Below, piece by piece: positions 50,596 through 60,500 of a stretch of 64,000 nt of DNA. Each line of letters opens with the position of its first letter. Within the stretch, counting starts at the first letter, position 1. The stretch is taken from contig DASTXN010000171.1 of NCBI GenBank assembly GCA_035765515.1, positions 1-64,000 on the forward strand, read 5' to 3'. The notes under the pieces are model-generated. The model searched no databases. It worked only from the letters and a program-made list of their open reading frames with translations, and was not told the origin of the DNA. This stretch comes from DASRSS01 sp035765515 (GTDB lineage: Bacteria > Actinomycetota > Actinomycetes > Mycobacteriales > Jatrophihabitantaceae). A program made the translations under genes and the position numbers.

Positions 50596-53415
50596 ATGTC
50601 GCAGCCGAATCGCTCCCGCCGCCGCAAGCCGCAGCTGATCGCGACCGCCGCACTGTCGGCGCTCGCGCTCGCCGTCGCGGGCGCCGCCCTTCCCGGTTCC
50701 GCCGGCGCCTCCGGCCCGCAGTCCACCTACCGCGTGGACGACTACGCCGACGGCCAGGCGATGAGCATCCTGCCCCCGGGCGAGAACGGTCTCGTGAACG
50801 CGTTCGACGCGCTGAAGTTCGAGCTGACCAAGAAGCGGCCGGCTGCAAGCGACGACCAGCTCGCCAAGTACGAGAACCTGCTCTACGGCTACCAGAACCT
50901 GACCGACGACTCGCTGGGCGACTACTTCGACGACGAATCGTTCGGAGTGCAGCCGGCTGACATCACGCGCACCGAGAAGCCGGCGGCCGGCGTCACCATC
51001 TATCGCGACAAGCACGACGTGCCGCACATCTATGCCGACAACAACGCCGCCCTCGCGTTCGGCTCCGGCTATGCGCAGGCCGAGGACCGGCTGTTCCTGA
51101 TGGACGTGCTGCGCCACTACGGCGAGGGCACCCTGGCCTCGTTCCTCGGCGCGAGCTGCGAGTTCGAGCAGATGGATCACGACCAGCTGCTGCTGGCGCC
51201 CTACACCAAGGCACAGGCGGTCGCGCAGGTCAACGCATTGCCCGCCGAGTACGGGGCACAGGGTGCGAAGGCCAAGGCCATGATCGAGAACTACGTGCGC
51301 GGCGTGAACGCGTACGTCGCCGCGGCCCGGACGCACCCGAAGCTGCTGCCGGCCGACTACGTCGCCGCGGCGCCTGACCTGATCCCGCGGAAGTGGGGCG
51401 TCCAGGACGTGGTCGCGATCGCCGGACTGATCGGCGGCATCTTCGGCCGTGGCGGCGGGGCCGAGGTCACCAACGCCGCGCTGCTGCAGTACCTGCAGAA
51501 GAAGCTCGGCCCGCAGCCGGGTGCCGAGGCCTTCCGGGACTTCCGCACGGCGAACGACCCCGTCGCCCCGACCACGGTCGTCGACAAGTCCTTCCCGTAC
51601 GAGATCCCCGGCACGATCGATCCCGCGACCACCGCGATGCCGGACGACGCTGCCGCGCCGCTGACCGGAGGGCCGGTCGACACCGACCCGAACTGCGACC
51701 TGACCCATCCGAACCTGGCCGCGCTGAAGATCATCGACGACCTGGGCGTGCTGCCGAACCACATGAGCAACGCGCTGGTGGTCAACGCGGACAAGACCGT
51801 GGACGGACATCCGATCGCGGTGTTCGGCCCGCAGGTCTCCTACTACGCGCCGCAGATCCTGTCCGAGCTGGACCTGCACTCGCCGGACTATTCGGCCGAG
51901 GGCGCGTCGTTCCCCGGTACCGGACTGGTCGAGCTCGGCCGCGGCGAGGACTTCGCCTGGTCGGCGACGTCGGCGGGCAGCGACCTGATCGACCAGCGCC
52001 TGGAGCTGATCTGCAACCCAGATGGGGGTCCCCCCGCCAGTAAGGGCGTAGCCGGCGGGGGAGGGGGAGCACCGGCCGCGCACGGCACGTACTACCTGAT
52101 GGACGGCAAGTGCAAGCCGATGGTCGCCGAGTCGTTCAAGGAACTCGCGCTGCCCAAGGTCGGCGGACTGGGCATGCCCACCTACCTGAACCACAAGGTC
52201 TACCTCACCGACCACGGCGTGGTGCAGGGTTGGACGACGTCCGGCGGCAAACCGGTCGCGGTCGTGAATCAGCGCTCCACGTACGGCCACGACATCGACT
52301 CGGTGGTCGGCTTCCTCGGCTGGGGCGAGCCGTCCAGCACGCACGACGTCCACTCGTTCATGGCGAACGCGGCCAAGATCGGCTTCACGTTCAACTGGTT
52401 CTACGTCGACGACCGCGACACCGGTTACTTCGTCAGCGGGCTGGACCCGGTCCGTCCGTCCGACGTCGACCCGGACCTGCCGACCTGGGGGACCGGCAAC
52501 GCGGAGTGGCGGGGCTTCCTGCCGGTGCGTCAGCACGTGCACGAGATCAACCCGCCGCAGGGCTTCTTTGTCAGCTGGAACAACAAGCCGGCGCCGGGAT
52601 TCGCGGCGGCCGACGACCAGTACGGCTATGGCCAGGTGTTCCGGTCCGTCATGCTCGTCGACCAGCTGCAGGATCAGCTCGCCGCGCACGGCGGCAAGCT
52701 CACGCGCGCCAACGTGGTGCAGGCGATGGAGGCTGCCGCCAGTCAGGACCTCGACGGCGTCACCGTGCTGCCGCTGCTGCTGCAGTACCTGTCCGGGCGG
52801 ACGGAGCCGGCGGGCGTGCAGGCGATGCTGGACCAGCTGTCGTCGTGGGTCGCCGACGGCGCGCATCGCGTCAAGGCCCAGGCCGGTGACGCCCAGTACC
52901 AGCACGCGGCCGCAGTCGCGATCGCCGACGAGCTGATGCCCAACCTGGCCAAGGCGTTCTACGACCCGATCCTGGGTGGCGACGGCTACGCCCGGCTGCC
53001 GATGGGCTTCGTCCAGACGCCGAACGGGAACGGTTCGCACCACGGCAGCTCGTACGCGGGCGGCTACGAGAGCTACCTCGTTGCCTCGCTGCAGCAGCTG
53101 ATGGGCCAGCACCCGGCGGACGGATTCGGCCCGGAGATCACCTCGCGCGAGTGCACCGGCGGACCGTCCACCTGCGCGGCGACGATCGATCAGGCGCTGC
53201 AGCAGACGTACGACGCCCTCGTCACCGCGAACGGCTCGAGCGACGTCGCCGCGTGGACGGCATCCACCGCGTCGGCCGCCGCGAAGCAGACCATGCCGCA
53301 GTACGACGACATCCAGTTCCAGACCCTGGGTTTGGTCGGACAGCCCGCGATCGACTGGCAGAACCGGCCGACGTTCCAGCAGGTCGTCCAGTTCCCCCGC
53401 CACCGCCCGCGCTAA
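50596..53415 (+). CDS. Penicillin-acylase-family secreted Ntn hydrolase
   Basis: The 939-residue preproprotein has a signal peptide (residues 1 to about 39, IATAALSALALAVAGAAL then AGA) and the penicillin acylase layout: an alpha chain with ADNNAALAFGSGYAQAEDRLFLMDVLRHYGEG, a spacer, and a beta chain starting at the likely nucleophile Ser of NHMSNALVV after autocleavage. Related enzymes cleave amide bonds of beta-lactams or acyl-homoserine lactones; this one's substrate is unknown. A palindromic element (52021-52071) is inserted in frame and encodes a Gly/Pro-rich loop. It is the first gene of the secreted-hydrolase region. Confidence 0.88.
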   Translation: MSQPNRSRRRKPQLIATAALSALALAVAGAALPGSAGASGPQSTYRVDDYADGQAMSILPPGENGLVNAFDALKFELTKKRPAASDDQLAKYENLLYGYQNLTDDSLGDYFDDESFGVQPADITRTEKPAAGVTIYRDKHDVPHIYADNNAALAFGSGYAQAEDRLFLMDVLRHYGEGTLASFLGASCEFEQMDHDQLLLAPYTKAQAVAQVNALPAEYGAQGAKAKAMIENYVRGVNAYVAAARTHPKLLPADYVAAAPDLIPRKWGVQDVVAIAGLIGGIFGRGGGAEVTNAALLQYLQKKLGPQPGAEAFRDFRTANDPVAPTTVVDKSFPYEIPGTIDPATTAMPDDAAAPLTGGPVDTDPNCDLTHPNLAALKIIDDLGVLPNHMSNALVVNADKTVDGHPIAVFGPQVSYYAPQILSELDLHSPDYSAEGASFPGTGLVELGRGEDFAWSATSAGSDLIDQRLELICNPDGGPPASKGVAGGGGGAPAAHGTYYLMDGKCKPMVAESFKELALPKVGGLGMPTYLNHKVYLTDHGVVQGWTTSGGKPVAVVNQRSTYGHDIDSVVGFLGWGEPSSTHDVHSFMANAAKIGFTFNWFYVDDRDTGYFVSGLDPVRPSDVDPDLPTWGTGNAEWRGFLPVRQHVHEINPPQGFFVSWNNKPAPGFAAADDQYGYGQVFRSVMLVDQLQDQLAAHGGKLTRANVVQAMEAAASQDLDGVTVLPLLLQYLSGRTEPAGVQAMLDQLSSWVADGAHRVKAQAGDAQYQHAAAVAIADELMPNLAKAFYDPILGGDGYARLPMGFVQTPNGNGSHHGSSYAGGYESYLVASLQQLMGQHPADGFGPEITSRECTGGPSTCAATIDQALQQTYDALVTANGSSDVAAWTASTASAAAKQTMPQYDDIQFQTLGLVGQPAIDWQNRPTFQQVVQFPRHRPR
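52021..52071. repeat. REP-like palindromic element inside the penicillin acylase ORF
   Basis: The 51-bp stretch GATGGGGGTCCCCCCGCC...GGCGGGGGAGGGGGAGCACC has GGGGGTCCCCC at one end and an inner hairpin CCCCCGCC/GGCGGGGG around AGTAAGGGCGTAGCC. Its pattern resembles short repeats I recall between genes in Streptomyces. Here it spans exactly 17 codons and keeps the frame, adding a Gly-rich loop (DGGPPASKGVAGGGGGAP). Confidence 0.65.
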
Positions 53416-53432
53416 CCATCCCGGCAATCCCA

Positions 53433-53446
53433 TTTCAAACAAATCC
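53433..53446. promoter_or_regulatory. CAAAC-type motif upstream of the GH27 gene
   Basis: TTTCAAACAAATCC lies about 150 bp upstream of the alpha-galactosidase start. CAAAC also occurs in the upstream regions of both GH35 genes. It is the only AT-rich patch in the gap, so it may be part of the promoter or a shared regulator site. The evidence is motif sharing only. Confidence 0.35.
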
Positions 53447-53599
53447 GGACAAAGTCTTGTAGTACTGCCCGCTTCGGACTAGAAAGCCTGGTTGAAGCTG
53501 ATTGATTGTGTTCGGAGCTTCGCACGATTGTGTGTGGACCTGTCGCATTCGCCCATCGGCTTCATCGCCTCAACCGGCTGGACCGAAGGGATCTCGGGT

Positions 53600-55774
53600 A
53601 TGGACCGTCCACAGAACACAAGGCGGCGGGCGCTCACGCTGCTCGCGTCGGCCGCACTGATATCCGGGCTGAGCGTGGCCGGCACCGTCGCCGCGCAGGC
53701 ACGCACCTCGCCGCACCAGCACGGCCAGCAGCCGTCGCAGCAGCTGGCCGCCACGCCGCAGATGGGGTGGAACGACTGGAACGCGTTCGGCTGCGGCGTC
53801 AACGCCAAGCTGGTCGAGGAAACGGCCGACGCGATGATCGCCAACGGCATGAAGGCGGCCGGCTACGACTACGTCAACATCGACGACTGCTGGCTGGAGA
53901 AGCAGCGCGACGCGAACGGCGACCTCGTCCCCGACCCGATCAAGTTCCCTGACGGAATCAAGGCGGTCGCCGACTACGTCCACGCCCGGGGTCTCAAGCT
54001 GGGCATCTACGAATCGGCGGGCACCGCGACCTGCGCGGGCTACCCCGGCAGCCTCGGCCACGAGAAGCAGGACGCCGCCACGTTCGCGTCGTGGGGGGTC
54101 GACTACCTGAAGTACGACAACTGCAACAACCAGGGCAGCAGCACCCGGCAGCAGTACATCGACCGCTACTCGGCGATGCGCGACGCGTTGAACGCCACCG
54201 GTCGGAAGATCTTCTACAGCCTGTGCGAGTGGGGCGTGAACGACCCGTGGACCTGGGCCGGTCAGGTCGGGCAGTCCTGGCGAACAACCGGCGACATCCG
54301 CGACAGCTTCGACAGCATGCTGTCGATCTTCGAGCAGAACGTGTGGCTCTACCCCTACGCCGGACCGGGCGGTTGGAACGACCCGGACATGCTCGAGATC
54401 GGCAACGGCGGCATGACGACCGCCGAGTACCAGACCGAGTTCAGCCTGTGGGCCGAGATGGCTGCACCGCTGCTCGCTGGCACCGACCTGCGGACGATCA
54501 GCCCGGACGACCTGGCGATCTACAAGAACAAGGACGTCATCGCAGTCGACCAGGACCAGCTCGGCAAGCAGGGCGTCCCGGTGGCCAACAACGGCGAACC
54601 GGCCGGTGACAACGGGCTGTGGGTCATGACCAAGCCGCTCGCGAACGGCGACCGGTCCGTGGTGCTGTTCAACTCGACCGGCGCCGCGAAGACGATCACC
54701 ACCACTGCCCGCCAGGTCGGTCTCGCGCCGTCGCACCAGTACAGCCTGGACAACCTGTGGACGCACACGACCACGGAAAGCGGCGGCGCGATCAGCGCCT
54801 CCGTTCCCGCCCACGGTGTCGCGATGTACCGCGTCTCCGCGCACAGCTCGGGGCAGGTGGCGCCGGACGTGTCGATCTCGCTGGACGGGCTGGACGCGGT
54901 GTCGACGCCGGGCCAGGCGAGCACGGTGACGGTGAGCGCGACGAACAACGGTGCGCAGAGTGCCCGCAACGTCACGCTGAGCCTGCAGGTGCCCGACAGC
55001 TGGACGGTGACCGCGACCTCGCCGACCACCGTCTCATCGCTCGGCAGCGACGAGACGGCCACAGCGACGTTCTCGGTTGTGCCGGGCGAGCCGTCGGCTC
55101 CGCTGGCCACCGACACGGTGACCGCCACGGTCGACTACCAGTGGGACGGCGGGCAGCAGGCCAGCTCGTCGGTGTCCCAGACGGTCACGTCGACCGCGCC
55201 GGTTCAGGCGCCGTACCTGACGTACTCCTCCGCGAGCGACGCCCCGGCGCGATTCGGTCAGGTGGGCGACGACTTCGGCATCTCGGGCGGCGGCGACGAC
55301 CTGTGGGGCGGTAGCGACCACTACTCGACGATCTACCGCGCCGCAGCGGTCGGTGACGACTCGACCGTGCAGACGGAGGTCACCGCGACCCAGGGCCTGA
55401 GCGGGTACGGCAAGACCGGCATCCTGGTCCGCGACAAGATCACCGAGGCGGGCAGCGCGCCCGAGGGCGTCATCTTGTTCGTCTCGCCGGAGGGCGGCGT
55501 CCAGCTGGAGTGGAACAGCAACGCGGACGCGTCCATCGACTCGGTGACACCGGCGAACGGAACGATCCCGCCGACCGTGCCGGTCCACCTGAAGCTGGTG
55601 CGCTCCGGCTCGACCTACACCGGCTATTACTCCACCGACGGCACCACGTGGACGAAGGTCGGTTCGGCGGACGTGCCCGGTCAGGCAGACAGCCAGGACG
55701 CCGGGATGTTCATCACGTCGCACACGTCCGGCTCGCCCGCGACGGCGGACTTCCACGGATTCACCGTCAGCTGA
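53600..55774 (+). CDS. Secreted alpha-galactosidase, GH27, with NEW3 and beta-sandwich domains
   Basis: The 724-residue protein has a signal peptide (to about residue 34), then a GH27 barrel: TPQMGWNDWNAFGCGV, VNIDDCWLEKQRD, nucleophile Asp173 in YLKYDNC and acid/base Asp232 in SWRTTGDIRDSF, with WNDPDMLEIGN between. A C-terminal beta domain, a NEW3/NPCBM-associated Ig-like domain (TVTVSATNNGAQSARNV) and a jelly-roll domain of about 180 residues follow. It removes terminal alpha-galactose outside the cell. The ATG at 53600 follows GAAGGG. A strong hairpin terminator follows at 55795. Together with the GH35 genes it suggests galactoside use. Confidence 0.93.
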   Translation: MDRPQNTRRRALTLLASAALISGLSVAGTVAAQARTSPHQHGQQPSQQLAATPQMGWNDWNAFGCGVNAKLVEETADAMIANGMKAAGYDYVNIDDCWLEKQRDANGDLVPDPIKFPDGIKAVADYVHARGLKLGIYESAGTATCAGYPGSLGHEKQDAATFASWGVDYLKYDNCNNQGSSTRQQYIDRYSAMRDALNATGRKIFYSLCEWGVNDPWTWAGQVGQSWRTTGDIRDSFDSMLSIFEQNVWLYPYAGPGGWNDPDMLEIGNGGMTTAEYQTEFSLWAEMAAPLLAGTDLRTISPDDLAIYKNKDVIAVDQDQLGKQGVPVANNGEPAGDNGLWVMTKPLANGDRSVVLFNSTGAAKTITTTARQVGLAPSHQYSLDNLWTHTTTESGGAISASVPAHGVAMYRVSAHSSGQVAPDVSISLDGLDAVSTPGQASTVTVSATNNGAQSARNVTLSLQVPDSWTVTATSPTTVSSLGSDETATATFSVVPGEPSAPLATDTVTATVDYQWDGGQQASSSVSQTVTSTAPVQAPYLTYSSASDAPARFGQVGDDFGISGGGDDLWGGSDHYSTIYRAAAVGDDSTVQTEVTATQGLSGYGKTGILVRDKITEAGSAPEGVILFVSPEGGVQLEWNSNADASIDSVTPANGTIPPTVPVHLKLVRSGSTYTGYYSTDGTTWTKVGSADVPGQADSQDAGMFITSHTSGSPATADFHGFTVS

Positions 55775-55794
55775 GGGCTTGTCACAGCGAGTCT

Positions 55795-55829
55795 CTGGCC
55801 CCGCCCGGCATCGCGCCGGGCGGGGCCAG
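55795..55829 (+). terminator. GC-rich hairpin terminator after the alpha-galactosidase
   Basis: CTGGCCCCGCCCGGC (55795-55809) and GCCGGGCGGGGCCAG (55815-55829) are perfect 15-bp arms around ATCGC. It lies 20 bp after the stop codon. There is no T-run, as is usual in high-GC actinobacteria. Confidence 0.8.
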
Positions 55830-55852
55830 GTCGTCCCAGACTGTGCAGCTCG

Positions 55853-56313
55853 CTAGACGCCATCCCTGCCCAGGTGCATCGCCCCGTGCGAGACCCCTGT
55901 TGTCGCGTCGACGAGCACGATGCATGGACCGACGCGGTCCGGACGCGGGTCGCGACCAGCCGGCAGCGGCGGACCAGATGGTGCTCGTCGGACGTTCTCC
56001 CAACGCAACATATAGACCAGCGTGTCACGACTGCGGGGGTATCCGCGACGGCGAGGTAGATCGTCGGCCCGTCACTCTGCTGGGGGCAGCCTGCGATCGC
56101 CAATGCCGAGCTGTAGGCGGCCTCCGCGTCCAGTTCCGGCACGCGGTCACTGGGCGGCGGTCTGAGCGCAGTCAGCAGCGTCGGATAGTTCAGCGGTTCG
56201 CCAAGGGGGCCGGCGTAAGTCGCAGCCGGCGCCGGGTTCGTCGCCCGCCATCGCGCGGCCGCGGGCGTCGACGACCACGGCTGCGGCTCGGAGTCCGGCG
56301 AGGACTCGCTCAC
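55853..56313 (-). pseudogene. Frameshifted gene of unknown function
   Basis: On the minus strand, a frame from GTG at 56313 has coding-like third-position GC and reads EPLNYPTLLTALRPPPSD, LDAEAAYSSALAIAGC and GPTIYLAVADTPAVV down to about 56030. From there the coding-like frame is a different one, reading RDTLVYMLRWENV and CIVLVDATTGVSHGAMHLGRDGV up to TAG at 55853. One missing or extra base near 56030 would join them into a protein of about 150 residues. I do not know the family. It may be a true pseudogene or an assembly error. Confidence 0.5.
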
Positions 56314-56425
56314 AGGCTCGATAGTGGCACGAAGCCAGCAACGACGAGTGGGATCAAGTCGAGTCGCGACCATCTTCGACGGTCGTCCGCAAGCCGAACG
56401 GCGAATTGGCTCTGTACGCCGGGTG

Positions 56426-56806
56426 TCAGACGGGGACGATTTCTACCAGGCTGTCCGCGCCGGCGAAGTCGCTCGCGTTGCGGGTGTAGACCCGCGCGGA
56501 ATAGGCATGTGCGGTGGCGGCAATGAGCAGATCCATCGTCCGCGCGCGCGGCTGGCGCCCTGCATCCGCTACGGCCGCTGCTAGTTGCCCGTAGCTTGCC
56601 GCGACGGCGTCATCCACCGGGAGCGCGTCGAAGGTGCGCTGCAGAACAGACAGGCGGCGCAGTCGTTCGGCACGGACCATCGAGTCCTTGGCGACGAGCA
56701 CCCCGAAGTGCAGCTCGGCCAGCGTGGCCGAACTGATGGCGAGCTCTCCGTCCAGTCGGCCGACGTCCGAGGCGATGACGACGCTGGTGTCGAGGATCGC
56801 CCTCAC
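56426..56806 (-). CDS. vapC: PIN-domain ribonuclease toxin, VapC family
   Basis: The 126-residue protein has the PIN acids: ILDTSVV (Asp6), SATLAELHFG (Glu), TMDLLIAATA (Asp) and TRNASDF (Asp), in the normal order for VapC. These coordinate Mg2+ and cleave RNA, often tRNA. GTG at 56806 overlaps the antitoxin stop by GTGA, so toxin translation depends on antitoxin translation. It forms a type II toxin-antitoxin pair with the gene upstream. Confidence 0.9.
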   Translation of the reverse strand: MRAILDTSVVIASDVGRLDGELAISSATLAELHFGVLVAKDSMVRAERLRRLSVLQRTFDALPVDDAVAASYGQLAAAVADAGRQPRARTMDLLIAATAHAYSARVYTRNASDFAGADSLVEIVPV

Positions 56807-57051
56807 CCGGTGGACCAGGGGTCGCGTAGGGCTTGATCAATTCGGTCGCGGTCAGCGGCCCACGCCGGATCGCTCGGGCCGTTGAACAGCTCGGCTACCG
56901 CGTCGAAGGCGCGCCACCGCTGGGCGTCCGCAGCGATCAGCCGTGCGCTGGGACGGCCCGCAACGGTGATCGTGAACTCCTCGCCGGCCTCCACGCGTCG
57001 CACCAGTTCGGAGGCGTCCTGGCGTAGTTCTCGCAACCCGACCGTTCCCAT
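56803..57051 (-). CDS. vapB: Phd/YefM-type antitoxin (VapB)
   Basis: The 82-residue protein begins MGTVGLRELRQDASELVRRVEAGEEFTITVAGRPSARLI, the Phd/YefM antitoxin fold, with a C-terminal region that would wrap VapC (WRAFDAVAELFNGPSDPAW). It binds DNA and represses the pair. I chose the ATG at 57051; it lies six bases after a TACCTT box, so it may be leaderless. The palindrome 57062-57075 lies just upstream. The stop overlaps vapC by four bases. Confidence 0.9.
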   Translation of the reverse strand: MGTVGLRELRQDASELVRRVEAGEEFTITVAGRPSARLIAADAQRWRAFDAVAELFNGPSDPAWAADRDRIDQALRDPWSTG

Positions 57052-57061
57052 AAGACCAAGG

Positions 57062-57075
57062 TAGCACAAGTGCTA
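57062..57075. promoter_or_regulatory. vapBC operator palindrome
   Basis: TAGCAC-aa-GTGCTA is a perfect palindrome with 6-bp arms, 10 bp upstream of the antitoxin ATG and touching the likely -10 (TACCTT on the minus strand). This is the usual site for antitoxin autorepression. Confidence 0.65.
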
Positions 57076-57193
57076 TGACGTGGTTTGGTGGCCGTAGGCG
57101 GCTGACTGTCGGTGAGGGGCACGGCCCCGATGATCATGGTCGCCGTCCCGTGCACCACCCGATCACCGGGGGCGAGTGCCCCGGTGGGATCCG

Positions 57194-57514
57194 CTATTCG
57201 GATCCTTGGCTGCCGCCGTCGAAGTATTGGACGTCGTAGCCGGGACCGAGTTCTTCTCTGAGCGGCTCGAGCAGAGCCCGTCCGGCTGCCTCCCAGGTTG
57301 CCTCTTCCATTCGGCTCGGCCACTCGTAGTCAGTGTCCATGAGCGCGTCGAAACGCCTGGCCCACGCGCGAAGCCGGCTCTTCAGGTCAGCACTGAGCTG
57401 GAGCCGCTCGAGCGAGACCATGGATTCGCCTACCCCGGTTGTGGAGCGATACCAGAGCGGGTCCGCCAGATAGTCGGCCATCAGCAGCAGCCGGACGGGA
57501 TCTCGATCGCTCAC
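57194..57514 (-). CDS. Conserved small protein of unknown function
   Basis: The 106-residue protein begins RLLLMADYLADPLWYR and contains SLERLQLSADLKSRLRAWARRFDAL and EELGPGYDVQYFDGG. I recall similar short actinobacterial proteins, often beside toxin or cell-wall genes, but know no function. There is no signal peptide, membrane segment or Cys. GTG at 57514 is the start. It lies between vapB and the GH35 stop, 17 bp downstream of the latter, on the same strand, so it could be read on the GH35 transcript. Confidence 0.7.
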   Translation of the reverse strand: MSDRDPVRLLLMADYLADPLWYRSTTGVGESMVSLERLQLSADLKSRLRAWARRFDALMDTDYEWPSRMEEATWEAAGRALLEPLREELGPGYDVQYFDGGSQGSE

Positions 57515-57531
57515 GGGTACAGGATCCTCGC

Positions 57532-60500
57532 TCAGGAGCAGGTCAGTCGGGCGTCTGCCCAGTCGCCGTGGTCGTTGCCGTTGCCGTCACCGCCCTCCCC
57601 GACAACCAGATCGAGCAGTTGTGCTCCGGTGATGTCCTCGTCCAGATCGACTGCTGCCGAGGACCCGTTCAGCACCGGCGTGGTGACGAGCGTCTTGCCG
57701 TCGGCAACCACGCTGAACGTCACCGTGCCGGCGTCGTCCTCGTCGTCGACCCCGACGGTGGCCTGGAACCGCGTGCAGTGCCCGCCCAGATACAACGCGA
57801 CGTCGCTGGGTGAGTTGGTGCCGAGACCGGTCGGGTACTGCGTGCCGTTGATCGTGATGGTCCTGCCGTCGTTGGCGGACGAGCCGCCGACGCTCTGGTT
57901 GCGCTCGACCGGTCCCCAGCCGTTGCTCGCCGAGAAGAACGGCAGCGCGCTCACCTGGACGTCGCTCGTGGGCGGCGACGGCAGCGAACGCACGTCGCGC
58001 ACGTCCGAAAGGTTCTGCTCGTGCCGGCCGGGCCCGCCCTGGATGTAGTCGACGGTCGCCGTGAGCTCGGAGATCTGCGGCAGCGTGTCCGGTGCGGTGA
58101 CCTTCCAGGTCGCCGTGAACGAGCTGCCACCGGTCACCGGATGGCGTGACGCCGTCGGGGAGGTCGCAACGGCGGTCCAGCCGTCGGGCACCGTCAGGGC
58201 GAGTCGGGCGTCGCGCGCGGCTGGTGCGTTCAGGTCCGCCGTGAAGGTGGCGGACACCGTGGCCGTGCCGTCCGGGTCGATCGTGCCGGGGGCGTGCAGG
58301 GTCAGGCTCGCGCTGTGCGGGGCCGGCATGGCGTACGTCGCCGCGTTGTAGGCGGGGCTGGACACCGGCGCTACGCGGAGCGACGATGCCGGCGATCCGT
58401 AGCTGACGAGCGATACCGTGCCGAGGCCGCCTGTGCTGTCATCTTCGTTGGTGACGGCGATGGCGATGGTGTTCGGTCCCTCGGGGTTCAGAATCCCGGT
58501 CGGGATCACGAACTCGTGCTGCGGCCCGATGTTGTTGATGTACTTGCCCAACTGCCAGCCGTTGACGTAGATGAACGCGCGGTAGGCGCGGCCGGGATCG
58601 TCGGCGATCTTGAGACCGACGGACGTGTCCTGGCCCGGCGGCAGGTGCAGCGTGGCAGTGGTGCGGTACCAGGAGACGCCGGGCGTCGGGTCGGACGTCG
58701 GCAGGGTGACGTCCTGCCAGTGCTTGTCGGGATAGCCGGGCAGCGTCCAACCGGCGCGCTCGCCGTACAGCCCGCCGACGTTCATCGGGCCACGCGCCGG
58801 GTCGACGAGATCCTCGCCGCCACGGCTGCCCTGGATGCGCCACGTGATCGTGCTGAGCGGCGAGCCGGCGATCGTGGCGCCGGTGAGCCCGCGTGCTTCC
58901 TTGTTCGAGTTCTGCTCGTTGTAGTCCTCGTTGTGGCCGGACGTGTCGACGAGAACGGAGACCTCGTTGTCGCCGTCGACGTGCACGGCGCCCGCCGGGA
59001 ACGAGAACGTGTGCGAGGAGTCGTCCGAGTTGCCGAGGTAGGTGCCGTTCAGCCAGACCTCGTAGTTGCCGGCCGTACCAGTGATCGCCGAGACGGTGAT
59101 GCCCGTCGAGTCCGAGGTGGCGTCGAAGTGCCCGCGGTACCAGACGTCGCCGTAGTGGAAGCCGTAGTCGTCCTGGAACAGCACCGGCAGCGTGACGGGC
59201 GGCGTGGTGCTGTTCGACGTCATCTTGTCGGCGACCTGCCAGGACGAGTCGTCGAAGCCGGGCTGAGCTTCCGGCGAGCCCTGCTCGTGCTTCCAGTTCG
59301 TCAGTGCCGGCAGGCTGACCGGCTGCGGCCCGGCGAGAACCGCGTCCTGCGAGCCGCTGGCAGTGGTTCCGGTGGCGAGCGGCTGCCCGTTCCAGGTGTA
59401 GCTGTCGGCCGCCGCGGCGAAGATCTCGATCGGCGCGCTGGCGTCGGAGTCTCCGGTGAGCGCGAGCGCGCCGTGCTCGAACGTAGCTGTCCGGAGCAGA
59501 TCGGAGCCGTACACGAGCACCGGCCCGGCGGACGTCTGGGCGAGCCAGAACCGCTCGGCCTGCTGGACCGTCCCGATCAGGAGCAGCAGGGGACGGACGC
59601 CGCCACCGGTGATGAGAACCCGCGCCAGCCCGTCGTGCTTGTAGTTCAGCCGAAGGTCGCCGGTACCCGCGTCCCACGTCGTGGCGACGTTCCCGGACAG
59701 CACGCTCACATCCGGCTTGCTCGCGTAATTGAGCACGGTTTCGCCGTCGGTGCCCTGCGCGCCGTAGAGCACCGCGACATCCCGATCGCCGATCGTCTGG
59801 TTGGTCATGATCTCGGACGTCGAGTACTGCAGTTGGCTCTGGCCGAGCCGGTAGTTCGCGACGATGATCTTCGAATCGCGGCCCTGCAACGTGATCGACG
59901 TGCCCGGCTGCTGCGGCACGCTCGGGTACACGGTGGCGTCGCCGGACGGCAGGTCGATCGCGTCGACCGAGACGAACGTGCCGGCGGAGTTCGGGTTCTT
60001 GTCACCGCTGACCACGATCTTCAGCGTGTGCGCGGTGTCGGCGAGGTTGCTCACCGCGTACTGCACCTGCCCGTTGACGGTGCTGGGCGAGTACCCGTCG
60101 ACGGTGCCGACCTGCGTGCCGTCCAGGTACACGTCGGCGATGCCGTGGTTGCCGGCGGTTGAGGCGATCCAGCGGATCGCGGTGCCGTCGAACGGGATCG
60201 TCACGCTGTCGCCGGCGGTGTCGGAGAACGACTCGGTCTGCTTGTACTCGCCGCTGGTGTAGCCCACCTCCGGGCCGACGTGCGACCAGTCACCGGTGTA
60301 GTGCAGGTCGGTGCTGTCGGCGTCGTCGTAGGTGTAGGTCGACGTGGCGCCGAGGTCCAGCGCGATGTGCGTCGTGTCGGTGGACGTCGAGGTCGAGTCG
60401 CGGTGCCGCAGCACGTGGAACTGGGTGTGCGTGTCCGGGTTGATCCGCGCGGTGTCCACGGTCGACGGGTTGGACGGGGCGGTGACGCCCAGCGAGTCCG

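Noticed and set aside
56000..56060. Programmed ribosomal frameshift in the unknown minus-strand gene
   Set aside because: No slippery heptamer or downstream pseudoknot is visible at the switch, so mutation or an assembly error is simpler.
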